Shown here: in pieces, positions 8,650 through 16,975 of the stretch
How positions within the stretch are numbered: the first letter of the stretch is position 1
Layout: each line of letters begins with the position of its first letter
From: Flavobacteriaceae bacterium
Lineage (GTDB): Bacteria; Bacteroidota; Bacteroidia; Flavobacteriales; Flavobacteriaceae
Direction: 5' to 3'
Length of the DNA: 64,000 bases
NCBI GenBank assembly: GCA_013214065.1
Contig: JABSPK010000008.1
Coordinates: 1-64,000 of the forward strand
Made by a program: the position numbers and the translations under genes
Notes under the pieces: generated by a model
What the model saw: the letters and a program-made list of their open reading frames with translations, nothing else
Database searches by the model: none
Told to the model about the DNA's origin: nothing

Positions 8650-10140
8650 ATGAAGCCGTATAACCTGTTATTCGGACTGCTGTGGATGGGCCTGTCCGTT
8701 ACCGCCCAAGAAAACGTTTTTCTACAACGCAGCTTCTGGAAAGCCAAGCCTAGCATAGCCGCGGTCGATGCCGCCATTGCGGAGGGGAATGACCCCACCG
8801 CCTTGACCCGTGCTATGTTCGACGGGGTCTGCTATGCCTTGATCGAAAGGGCCGACAACCCGACGATCCTTTATATGATGGAGCAAAAAGGCAATGCCGT
8901 TGACAAACTGACCCATGACGGGCGTACCTATATCTTTTGGGCCGCCTACCGCAACAACCTTGAGATCATGCAGTGGTTGGTCGACCGGGGTGCTAAAGCC
9001 GACATTATGGACGCCCATGGCAATTCCGTCTTGAATTTCGCCTTGGGTACCGGGCAGACCGATGCCCGACTTTTCGATTTCCTTTTGGAGCATGGGGCCG
9101 ATATCAAGTCCACCACACGTAATGGCGCCAATGCTTTGCTTTTGGTCGCTTCTTACGCCAAGGATCTGACCCCCATCAACTATTTCAAGGACAAAGGCTT
9201 GTCTTTTGAAAGTGTGGATACCGACCAAAACGGCCTCTTTGCCTATGCGGCGAAAGGAGGGAACCTCGAGGTCCTGAAGGCGCTAGCCACCCAAGGCGTA
9301 CCCACGACGGCCACCAATGCCAAGCAAGAGAACGCCTTGTTCATGGCGGCTCGCGGTACCCGGGGGCATCAGAACGGTAAGGCCGTTTTCGCTTATTTGG
9401 AGGGATTGGGATTGGCCGCAGCTACGATCAATACCGATGGTCAGAACCTGATCCATTGGATCGCGGCCAACAATACGGACCTTTCCTTGTATGAGCATTT
9501 GACGGATGCAGGATTGGATGCCAACCTGCAAGACGGATCGGGGCAAACCCCATTGATGAATGCCGCACGATCTAATAGCAAAGCCGTAGTCGCCTTCTTG
9601 AACACCTATGTCGAGGATGTCAATGTTCGGAACGAAAAGGGCCAATCGGCCCTGACCATGGCCGTACAACGGAACCAACCCGAAGTGGTCGCTTACCTGC
9701 TCGAGCAGGGTGCCGATGCCTCAGTGGTCGATGCCAAAGGCAATTCACTGGCCTATTACCTGCTTCCGAATTTCAGGGCAACGGATGCTGCGGATTTCGA
9801 GGCCAAATTGGCACTTTTGACCCAAGCCGGGCTTCGTTTGGATGCGGCCCAGCATGATGGCAATACCTTGTTGCATTTGGCCGCGAAAAACAACAACCTG
9901 GCCTTGTTGAAACGCTTGGCCGATGCCGGTATCGCCATTGACCAAAAGAACGACGAAGGCAATACCGCCTTACATTTGGCCGCCATGTCGACCGCCGATA
10001 CCAAGATTTTAAAATACCTGATCGCCCAAGGGGCCGACGTTTCGGTCAAGACCGATTTTGAAGAATCGGTGTTCGATCTGGCCAGTGAAAACGAATTGTT
10101 ACAATCCCAGCAGGAAGGCCTCGACTTCCTCAAACGTTAA
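8650..10140 (+). CDS. Exported ankyrin-repeat protein
   Basis: The start at 8650 is chosen because it follows the DUF6607 stop by one base and gives a clean signal peptide (MKPYNLLFGLLWMGLSVTAQ). The 496 residues contain about ten ankyrin repeats with the usual GxTxLhxAA pattern (DGRTYIFWAAYRNNLEIMQW, DGNTLLHLAAKNNNLALLKR, EGNTALHLAAM). Ankyrin stacks bind partner proteins; a periplasmic partner is likely among its operon neighbours. Its place between DUF6607 and the DUF2271/PepSY pair suggests scaffolding for heme or iron processing, which is inference. Confidence 0.82.
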   Translation: MKPYNLLFGLLWMGLSVTAQENVFLQRSFWKAKPSIAAVDAAIAEGNDPTALTRAMFDGVCYALIERADNPTILYMMEQKGNAVDKLTHDGRTYIFWAAYRNNLEIMQWLVDRGAKADIMDAHGNSVLNFALGTGQTDARLFDFLLEHGADIKSTTRNGANALLLVASYAKDLTPINYFKDKGLSFESVDTDQNGLFAYAAKGGNLEVLKALATQGVPTTATNAKQENALFMAARGTRGHQNGKAVFAYLEGLGLAAATINTDGQNLIHWIAANNTDLSLYEHLTDAGLDANLQDGSGQTPLMNAARSNSKAVVAFLNTYVEDVNVRNEKGQSALTMAVQRNQPEVVAYLLEQGADASVVDAKGNSLAYYLLPNFRATDAADFEAKLALLTQAGLRLDAAQHDGNTLLHLAAKNNNLALLKRLADAGIAIDQKNDEGNTALHLAAMSTADTKILKYLIAQGADVSVKTDFEESVFDLASENELLQSQQEGLDFLKR

Positions 10141-10144
10141 GTAG

Positions 10145-10627
10145 ATGAAAAACCTTTGGAGAACCCTAATAGTTATTGCAGTTATCGGCCTCTATGCCTT
10201 TCGGCCCGCCGACACCGCCAACTACAAATGCCTGATCCAATTGACGAATTATGAAGGGGAAGGGGCCTATGTAGTGGTTTCCATCCTGGATGCCGACGGC
10301 GCCTACCTTGAAACCCTTTATGTGCAAGGCGAAGACAGCGAATGGTACCGCGATATCACGGAGTGGTGGAAAAACCTTTATGGCATCCGTCGCCCCGATT
10401 TGGACGCCATCGTAGGTGAAACGGTCACTGGGGGGCAACGAAAACTCACCGTATTAAGCATCCCGATTGATAAGATCGATTCGGGACATACCTTGCGTTT
10501 TGAATCGGCCGTCGAAGATCAGGAGTACTATGCCGACGACCTGGAGTTCGAACTGACTTCTGAAAACCTAAAATCGAAGCAAGAAGGCAAGGGATTTATA
10601 CGGTATATTCGTATCATGCCCCAATAA
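10145..10627 (+). CDS. DUF2271 domain protein, exported
   Basis: A 160-residue protein with an N-terminal signal or anchor (LIVIAVIGLYAFRPAD). The remainder fits DUF2271: YVVVSILDADGAYLETLYV, then WYRDITEWWKN and GETVTGGQRKLTV. DUF2271 proteins recur beside PepSY membrane proteins in iron-related loci; the molecular function is unknown. The gene starts 4 bp after the ankyrin gene and ends 7 bp before the PepSY flavoprotein, so it is within one operon. Confidence 0.75.
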   Translation: MKNLWRTLIVIAVIGLYAFRPADTANYKCLIQLTNYEGEGAYVVVSILDADGAYLETLYVQGEDSEWYRDITEWWKNLYGIRRPDLDAIVGETVTGGQRKLTVLSIPIDKIDSGHTLRFESAVEDQEYYADDLEFELTSENLKSKQEGKGFIRYIRIMPQ

Positions 10628-10634
10628 GCAACGT

Positions 10635-12827
10635 ATGACCCTATCCATTTGGCGGTATGCCCATATGACATTGGCCCTGGTTTCAGGGCTTTTTTTGGTT
10701 TTGGCAGCGCTGACGGGGGCCATACTGGCTTTTGAACCCATACAGACGGCCGTTAAACCCTACCAACCCGTTGCATTGGGGTCGGTTACCTTGGCCGAGA
10801 CCATGACCGTGCTGGCCGGGGAATACGATGAGGTCTTGACCCTGACCCTGGATGCCGATGGCTTTGTCTTGGCCGATGTGGTCACCAAGGAAGGCACTAG
10901 TGAAACGGTCTATGTGAATCCCCGTTCCGGGGCGACCTTGGGTCGTCCGTCGCCGCAACATCCGGTCTTCCAATTTACCACCAACCTACACCGCTCCCTG
11001 TTTTTGAAAAAGATCGGCCGTTTTACGGTGGGTCTGGTGTCCTTTTTACTGTGTCTGCTCGCGGTAACCGGATTGCTGTTGCTGGTGAAGCGACAAGGAG
11101 GCTGGGTCAAACTGTTCTCTAAAGTCCAGAAGGATTATTTCGAGCTGCGGTATCATGTTGTTTTCGGTCGCTGGCTCTTACTACCCATCATCGTGGTCGC
11201 CGCCACCGGGGTGTATCTCTCAGCTGAGAAATTCGGCTTGATTCCCCCGACCCGGATCGTACACGAAGTAGCCCTTTCCGATGCGGATTTCGACCCGATC
11301 GATGCGGCCCAATTGCCCATTTTCAAAACGACGACTTGGGATGAGGTACGTTCTTTGGCCTATCCCTTTTCGGAGTTTCCGGAAGACTATTTTGAATTGG
11401 CGCTGCGGGGAAAGGAAATGGCCATCCACCAATACACTGGTGAAATCCTGAGCGAACAACCCTATCCCTTCGCCTTTTTGGCGAACCGCTGGAGCCTCGT
11501 GCTGCATACCGGCCAGGGGTCCATCGCTTGGTCGTTGGTCCTATTTTTGGTCAGTTTGGGCATCCTTTTCTTTGTGTATTCCGGTTACGTGATGTGGCGC
11601 AAGCGGATTCGCAATACGAAGACGGCCCGTGTGCCGGTCGATCCCGATGCCTGTACCCATATTATTTTGGTGGGGTCCGAAACGGGTACCACCTACGGCT
11701 TTGCCCAAGCCTTGGAAGCGGCGCTGACCCAAGCCGGAAAATCGGTGCTGGTAGCCGAGATCAATGCCTACAGGACCTATAAAAATGCGGAGCAACTGCT
11801 GTTTTTAACGGCCACCTATGGGGAAGGGGAGGCCCCGACCAATGCCCGAAATATCGAAACGCTATTAGGGGAGATACGCCAAGAGCGCCCTATGGCCTAT
11901 AGTGTGGTCGCCTTCGGATCGCTGACCTACCCAAGTTATTGCCAATTTGGGGTGGATTTGGAGGGATGGTTGGCCCAGCAAGCCGAACTGCATCCGACCC
12001 TAGCGGTATACAAAATCAACAATCAATCCCATGAGGCTTTTCAAGACTGGGCCAACGCTTGGGGGCAGCAAACCGGGACGGTACTCGATCTTCCATCCCT
12101 CAAGAAAAAGCGAAAGTTGGTCAAGCCTCGGGATTTTGAAGTACTCGAACGTTCTGCCTTGAATGTGGACGACACCTATTTGCTCCGCTTACAACCTGGC
12201 CGGAAGATAAAGTTCCGATCCGGGGATCTTTGGGAAATCGTGCCCGAAGACGGGCAACCCCGTTGGTACAGTATCGCGAAATACCAAGACAGTGTATTAC
12301 TAAGCATCAAGAAGCACGAATTCGGGACTTGTTCCAACCAATTGTTCGCCTTGGAAGCCGGGCAAACGGTTCGCGGTGGCATCAAACGCAACTATAACTT
12401 CCATGTACCCGATTTTGCACCGGCGGTGGTCTGTATCGCCAACGGTACGGGTATCGCGCCTTTTTTAGGCGTATTGGATGAGAATACCAAAGGCATACCG
12501 ATCGATCTCTATTGGGGCGGCCGCACCCAAGCATCCGCAATGCTCTACCGTCCGTTTTTGGACGAGGCCCAATCCCAGAACAGATTACGACGTTACCATC
12601 AGGCCCTTTCGCAAGAAGGCGATGGTCTTTATGTGCAAGAGGTCTTGGAGCGGAATGCCAAAGAAATCGCTTCCCAATTGGAAGCAGGCGCCGTTTTTAT
12701 GATCTGCGGCTCCTTGGCCATGCAAAATGCGGTCTTGGAGGTTTTGGGAAACATCAGTCAAAAGCACTTGGGCAAACCCCTTAGCGACTTCGAACACCAA
12801 GAGCAGTTGAAAATGGACTGTTATTAA
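10635..12827 (+). CDS. PepSY-domain membrane flavoreductase
   Basis: The N-terminal half (1-325) is a PepSY-associated membrane protein with helices near 12-33, 131-150, 180-196 and 298-320 and histidines beside them (H10, H119, H174, H291). From about 342 there is an FMN flavodoxin domain (LVGSETGTTYGF, TATYGEGEAPTNA), and from 495 a ferredoxin reductase-like FAD/NAD domain (RWYSIAKY, NGTGIAPFLG). The 730-residue fusion should move electrons from cytosolic NAD(P)H across the membrane. In this operon the acceptor is plausibly ferric iron or heme; that step is inferred. Last gene of the DUF6607 operon; no strong terminator follows. Confidence 0.85.
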   Translation: MTLSIWRYAHMTLALVSGLFLVLAALTGAILAFEPIQTAVKPYQPVALGSVTLAETMTVLAGEYDEVLTLTLDADGFVLADVVTKEGTSETVYVNPRSGATLGRPSPQHPVFQFTTNLHRSLFLKKIGRFTVGLVSFLLCLLAVTGLLLLVKRQGGWVKLFSKVQKDYFELRYHVVFGRWLLLPIIVVAATGVYLSAEKFGLIPPTRIVHEVALSDADFDPIDAAQLPIFKTTTWDEVRSLAYPFSEFPEDYFELALRGKEMAIHQYTGEILSEQPYPFAFLANRWSLVLHTGQGSIAWSLVLFLVSLGILFFVYSGYVMWRKRIRNTKTARVPVDPDACTHIILVGSETGTTYGFAQALEAALTQAGKSVLVAEINAYRTYKNAEQLLFLTATYGEGEAPTNARNIETLLGEIRQERPMAYSVVAFGSLTYPSYCQFGVDLEGWLAQQAELHPTLAVYKINNQSHEAFQDWANAWGQQTGTVLDLPSLKKKRKLVKPRDFEVLERSALNVDDTYLLRLQPGRKIKFRSGDLWEIVPEDGQPRWYSIAKYQDSVLLSIKKHEFGTCSNQLFALEAGQTVRGGIKRNYNFHVPDFAPAVVCIANGTGIAPFLGVLDENTKGIPIDLYWGGRTQASAMLYRPFLDEAQSQNRLRRYHQALSQEGDGLYVQEVLERNAKEIASQLEAGAVFMICGSLAMQNAVLEVLGNISQKHLGKPLSDFEHQEQLKMDCY

Positions 12828-12923
12828 CAGGGACCCCTCAAACATCCTAAAGAACATATTATCAAATGGTTAAATCGAATGAGGTTCAAGGAACCGTTGG
12901 GTGGAATTGTTAAATCTTAAAAA

Positions 12924-12946
12924 TTAATTAAAATAAGTCTAAATAA
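12924..12946. promoter_or_regulatory. Iron-regulon dyad operator, copy B
   Basis: TTAATTA, nine bases, TAAATAA. It ends two bases before the TTTG -33 element of the promoter at 12949-12979. The right half TCTAAATAA is identical to copies A, C and E. Confidence 0.6.
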
Positions 12947-12948
12947 AA

Positions 12949-12979
12949 TTTGCAATCCCGATAGGGGGGAATATATTTG
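12949..12979 (+). promoter_or_regulatory. Promoter of the DUF4856-imelysin operon
   Basis: TTTG at 12949-12952, exactly 19 bases, then TATATTTG at 12972-12979: a full match to the Bacteroidota TTTG-N19-TAnnTTTG consensus. Transcription should start near 12986, between operators B and C. Confidence 0.8.
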
Positions 12980-12989
12980 TAGGCCATTA

Positions 12990-13012
12990 CTATTTAAAAC
13001 TAATCTAAATAA
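12990..13012. promoter_or_regulatory. Iron-regulon dyad operator, copy C
   Basis: CTATTTA, nine bases, TAAATAA, located just after the predicted transcription start and 8 bp before the ATG at 13021. Copies B and C are 66 bp apart, about six helical turns, and bracket the promoter. Confidence 0.65.
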
Positions 13013-13020
13013 AATTAAAC

Positions 13021-14319
13021 ATGAAAAAATACCTATTTCCCCTTCTATGTATCACACTTTTTTGGGCCTGTTCCGATGATGACTATGCAATGGATGACGA
13101 CATGCAAGCCATGGCCACCTGCGATGATGGCATCCAAAACGGTGATGAGGAAGGCGTCGATTGTGGTGGGTCTGCCTGTACACCCTGTGCAGCGGCCATA
13201 GAGAATCCCGCGACCTTCGTCTTTACCCGAGACGGGGAAAGTTCGGTGAGCTTCAGTGGGCAAACGACCCGTATTTTGATGTCGGAAGAGATCATTGACA
13301 AAATGAAGGATGAGACCATGACCGCAACGGTGTTGAACGCCATGTTCGCACACGTTGAAGGAGCCATGGATTTCTCTGATCCCGATTTGAACGCTTCCGA
13401 TAAGAGTGTTCGCGGAAAAACAGCCGCTTCTTTTGACTTTTTCTCCGGTAATGCCACGGACCAAGCCTTGATCCGTGCCGATTTCGAAGGCTGGATCCAG
13501 ACCCAGGTCGATGAGGTTTTCCCTCGTTGGAACGAAGCTGCATCCGCCGGGATAGCCGGACAAATCGCCGACGGTTCTTCGACCCGTTATATCGATGCCC
13601 GGGGCTTGGAAATGAACCAATTGTTCAACAAATCCTTAATCGGTGCCCTTATGGTAGACCAGATGTTGAACAACTACACCAGTGCGAATGTTTTGGACCA
13701 GTTCGAAGATGCCAATGACGCCGGCACCTTGGTCGATGGTAAAAACTATACCGATATGGAGCACGATTGGGACGAAGCCTATGGGTATGCCTTTGGCACC
13801 GCCCAAGATTTGGCCGATCCTAGACCGACCATCGGTGATGATGATAGCTTTTTGAACAAATACATCGGTAGGGTAGAAGGCGATGACGATTTCGCCGGAA
13901 TTACCGATGCTATTTTTCAAGCTTTGAAGTTGGGCCGTGCTGCGATCGTTGCGAAAGACTATAGCGTGCGTAACGAACAGGCGAACATCCTCCGCGAACT
14001 GGTTTCTACCGTAATCGGAGTGCGTGCGGTCTACTACCTACAACAAGGAAAGAACGCCTTGGATCAACCCAGTCCTGACTTCGGCGGTGGTTTCCATGAC
14101 CTTTCGGAAGGCTATGGCTTTATCTATAGCCTACAATTCACCCGCCAGCCGAATTCGGATGCGCCATACTTTACCAAAGCCGAGGTCGATGCGTTCTTGG
14201 TCGATTTGTTGGATGACGGTGCGAACGGTCTATGGGATGTCACCCCCGCTACCTTGGATGCGATTTCGGCGGCCATTGCGGAGCGTTTCGATTTCACCGT
14301 CGAACAGGCCGGAAGCTAA
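13021..14319 (+). CDS. DUF4856 lipoprotein
   Basis: The 432-residue product has a signal peptide and lipobox (LFWAC, Cys17), an acidic linker, then a cysteine module CDDGIQNGDEEGVDCGG seen in many Bacteroidota surface proteins, and a helical DUF4856 domain over about 65-430 (FSGQTTRILMSEEIIDKM, GKNYTDMEHDWDEAYGYAFG). DUF4856 has imelysin-like neighbours in other genomes. The family is thought to be iron-regulated but its chemistry is unknown. Here it heads an operon directly behind a doubly operated promoter. Confidence 0.8.
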   Translation: MKKYLFPLLCITLFWACSDDDYAMDDDMQAMATCDDGIQNGDEEGVDCGGSACTPCAAAIENPATFVFTRDGESSVSFSGQTTRILMSEEIIDKMKDETMTATVLNAMFAHVEGAMDFSDPDLNASDKSVRGKTAASFDFFSGNATDQALIRADFEGWIQTQVDEVFPRWNEAASAGIAGQIADGSSTRYIDARGLEMNQLFNKSLIGALMVDQMLNNYTSANVLDQFEDANDAGTLVDGKNYTDMEHDWDEAYGYAFGTAQDLADPRPTIGDDDSFLNKYIGRVEGDDDFAGITDAIFQALKLGRAAIVAKDYSVRNEQANILRELVSTVIGVRAVYYLQQGKNALDQPSPDFGGGFHDLSEGYGFIYSLQFTRQPNSDAPYFTKAEVDAFLVDLLDDGANGLWDVTPATLDAISAAIAERFDFTVEQAGS

Positions 14320-14358
14320 TCGGGTTGACCTTTTAGAGATGCTTGGATAAGAATTGAA

Positions 14359-14396
14359 AAAGAGATGGATTCGTGCCCGCATAGATCCATCTCTTT
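14359..14396 (+). terminator. 12-bp hairpin between DUF4856 and imelysin genes
   Basis: AAAGAGATGGAT pairs perfectly with ATCCATCTCTTT around a 14-base loop. Only a short pyrimidine run follows, so it may be a partial terminator or an mRNA-stability element that lowers downstream expression rather than a full stop. Confidence 0.5.
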
Positions 14397-14440
14397 CCTT
14401 ATATTTGGCACCTTTACTTAGAATAAATAAAAATAGCTGC

Positions 14441-15622
14441 ATGAAATTGAAATGGTACACCTTGGCACTGATCGTTCCCCTAGTGGTTTGGGCCTGTAGT
14501 TCCGACAATGGTTCGGAGGAACCCAATACCGATGATGATATCAGCATCAGCGATGATGATGGTATGGTCAGTGATGATGACGGCACTTCGGTCAGTTTCG
14601 ATCGTGGGGCCCTATTGACTAATTGGGCCGACAACATCATCGTACCGGCTTACAATGCCTTTTTGATAGATCAGCAAGCCTTGCAGACGGCTTTCACCAA
14701 TTTTCAAGGCGACCCCAGTACGGTGACCCTTTCTGCCCTTCGCGAAGCCTGGTTGACCGCCTATAAAAGTTGGCAACGGGTTTCCTTGTATGAAATCGGC
14801 CCGGCCGAAGACGATGGCCTGCGTTTGAATATCAATACCTACCCCTCCGATATCACCTTGATCGGGGATCATATCGCTAGCGGTTCATACGATCTTGCCT
14901 TGCCATCCAATCGCGACACCAAAGGGTTCCCGGCCCTCGATTACTTGATCAATGGCTTGGGCGATGACGATGCCCAGATCGTTGCGGTCTTTGCCGATGC
15001 CGGCACAGGGCAGGCGTATTTCGATTACGCCCAAGACTTGTTGGATGACATCGAACAACGGGTCACCACGGTACGTGATGCATGGACCAGTGGGTATCGC
15101 GATACCTTTGTCCAAAACGATGGGGCCTCGGCCACGGCTTCGGTAGATCGTTTTGTCAACGATTTTATCTTTTACTATGAAAAATTTCTCCGTGCCGGAA
15201 AGATGGGGATTCCATTGGGCGTCTTTAGTGGTACGACCGCGCCCAATACCATCGAAGCCCTGTACCGTCCTGGGGTGAGCAATGAGCTCTTTTTGGTCGG
15301 ATTGCAGGCCGTTCAGGATTTCTTCAACGGCAAACACTTCGGAAGCGAACAGATGGGTGAGGGATTGGCGAGCTACCTACAGGATTTGAATACGGTCAAA
15401 GATGGGGCCGCACTCGATGCCTTGATCAACGATCAGTTCGATACCGCCCGTACCATGGTCGATACCCTCAACAGTTTTTCAGACGAAATCGCGAATAACA
15501 ATCCGCCCACCGATATGTTGTTGGCCTATGATGAGGTACAACGTGCCGTTCCCTTGCTCAAAGTCGATATGGTTTCGGCCATGAGCATCGCGATCGATTT
15601 TGTAGATGCCGACGGCGATTAA
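14441..15622 (+). CDS. Imelysin-family (peptidase M75-like) lipoprotein
   Basis: The start at 14441 gives a lipoprotein signal with Cys19 (VVWACSSDNG), followed by an unusually acidic DDD-rich linker to about residue 50. The rest of the 393 residues fits imelysin: REAWLTAYKSWQRV near 101 and GFPALDYLING at 162-172. The family's GxHxxE signature appears here as G-F-P-A-L-D, so the histidine is missing and Glu is Asp. Imelysins are iron-regulated envelope proteins thought to bind iron or heme; peptidase activity is doubtful. Its stop is immediately followed by the HTTM gene. Confidence 0.85.
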   Translation: MKLKWYTLALIVPLVVWACSSDNGSEEPNTDDDISISDDDGMVSDDDGTSVSFDRGALLTNWADNIIVPAYNAFLIDQQALQTAFTNFQGDPSTVTLSALREAWLTAYKSWQRVSLYEIGPAEDDGLRLNINTYPSDITLIGDHIASGSYDLALPSNRDTKGFPALDYLINGLGDDDAQIVAVFADAGTGQAYFDYAQDLLDDIEQRVTTVRDAWTSGYRDTFVQNDGASATASVDRFVNDFIFYYEKFLRAGKMGIPLGVFSGTTAPNTIEALYRPGVSNELFLVGLQAVQDFFNGKHFGSEQMGEGLASYLQDLNTVKDGAALDALINDQFDTARTMVDTLNSFSDEIANNNPPTDMLLAYDEVQRAVPLLKVDMVSAMSIAIDFVDADGD

Positions 15623-16975
15623 ATGGGCAATCGGTTCAAGACATATTTGGATCAAGAAGTAGAGGCCGCCCCTTTGGCGGTCTTTCGCATTTTTTTCGGT
15701 CTGATGATGTTGCTAAGCATCATTCGGTTTTGGGCCTATGGGTGGATCGAAAAACTATATCTCGAACCCGGGTTCCATTTTTCATATTACGGTTTTGAAT
15801 GGGTCAAGCCTTTAGGGGGGTTCACCTATGTGATCTTCGCCCTTTGTGCGCTATCGACCATTGGTATCGCCCTTGGGTTTCGTTATCGTTGGTCGGTCTT
15901 CATTTTCTTTCTCAGCTTTACCTATATCGAGCTGATGGACAAGACCACCTACTTGAACCATTACTATTTCATCAGTATCCTGGCTTTTTTGTTGTTGTTC
16001 TTGCCGGCCGGTGGCTATTTTTCGGTGGATGCCATTCGCAATCCCAAAAAGGCCTTTCAGCGCGTGCCAAGATGGACGATCGATGCTTTGAAATTACTCT
16101 TGTGTATTGTGTATTTCTATGCGGGATTGGCCAAGCTGAACTCCGATTGGATACTCGACGCCATGCCTTTAAAGATCTGGTTGCCTTCGAAATTCGATAT
16201 CCCGGTAATCGGTGGACTGTTGGGGAAGGAATGGGTCCATTATGCTTTTAGCTGGGGAGGTGCCCTTTACGATCTGGCCATCCCGTTTTTATTATGGTTC
16301 AAGCCGACCCGTTGGCTCGCATTCGTTTTGGTCGTCGTATTTCACGTTTTGACCCGGGTGTTGTTTCCGATCGGGATGTTCCCGTATATCATGATCGTTT
16401 CCGCCCTGATCTTCTTCGATGCCGGCTTCCATCATAAAATACTACGGGCCATCTCGACCGTTTTGGGAATATCGAAAAAACGTTTCGAGGTGGAGGTACG
16501 CTGGCGATCTAACACCGTGAATCGTGGCATCGTCATGGCGTTCTTTTTGATACAATTGCTTTTGCCGTGGCGGTATCTCGCCTATCCAGGAGAGCTGTTC
16601 TGGACTGAAGAAGGATATCGCTTTAGCTGGCGGGTCATGTTGATGGAAAAGTCGGGCTATGCCCAATTCAAGATCGTTGACAAAACGAGTGGCCGGTGGT
16701 TCTATGTCGACAATTCCGATTTCCTGACGGCCTTCCAAGAAAAACAAATGGCATTTCAGCCTGATTTTATCTTGGAATACGCCCACTACCTACATCGGCA
16801 TTTTACTGAATCGGGGCATGGCGACCTTGCCATTTTCGTGGAAAGTTATGTCAGCTTGAACGGGCGTCTGGGCACCACCTTCATCGACCCCGAAGTCGAC
16901 CTGATGACCCAAAAAGAATCGTTTTACCCTAAAACCTGGATACGTCCTTTTGAAGATGAGATTATTGGCCTGTAA
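15623..16975 (+). CDS. HTTM-domain membrane protein (vitamin K carboxylase-like)
   Basis: The 450-residue protein carries an N-terminal HTTM domain, with about six to eight membrane helices over 1-300 (AVFRIFFGLMMLLSIIRFW, MDKTTYLNHYYF, IVYFYAGLAKLNSDW) and a soluble C-terminal domain near 310-450. HTTM is the membrane module of vitamin K-dependent gamma-glutamyl carboxylases; bacterial members are mostly uncharacterised. The ATG abuts the imelysin stop and the end overlaps the TonB receptor start by 20 bp, so it is firmly in the operon. A role modifying one of the acidic lipoproteins made upstream is a speculation worth noting. Confidence 0.82.
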   Translation: MGNRFKTYLDQEVEAAPLAVFRIFFGLMMLLSIIRFWAYGWIEKLYLEPGFHFSYYGFEWVKPLGGFTYVIFALCALSTIGIALGFRYRWSVFIFFLSFTYIELMDKTTYLNHYYFISILAFLLLFLPAGGYFSVDAIRNPKKAFQRVPRWTIDALKLLLCIVYFYAGLAKLNSDWILDAMPLKIWLPSKFDIPVIGGLLGKEWVHYAFSWGGALYDLAIPFLLWFKPTRWLAFVLVVVFHVLTRVLFPIGMFPYIMIVSALIFFDAGFHHKILRAISTVLGISKKRFEVEVRWRSNTVNRGIVMAFFLIQLLLPWRYLAYPGELFWTEEGYRFSWRVMLMEKSGYAQFKIVDKTSGRWFYVDNSDFLTAFQEKQMAFQPDFILEYAHYLHRHFTESGHGDLAIFVESYVSLNGRLGTTFIDPEVDLMTQKESFYPKTWIRPFEDEIIGL

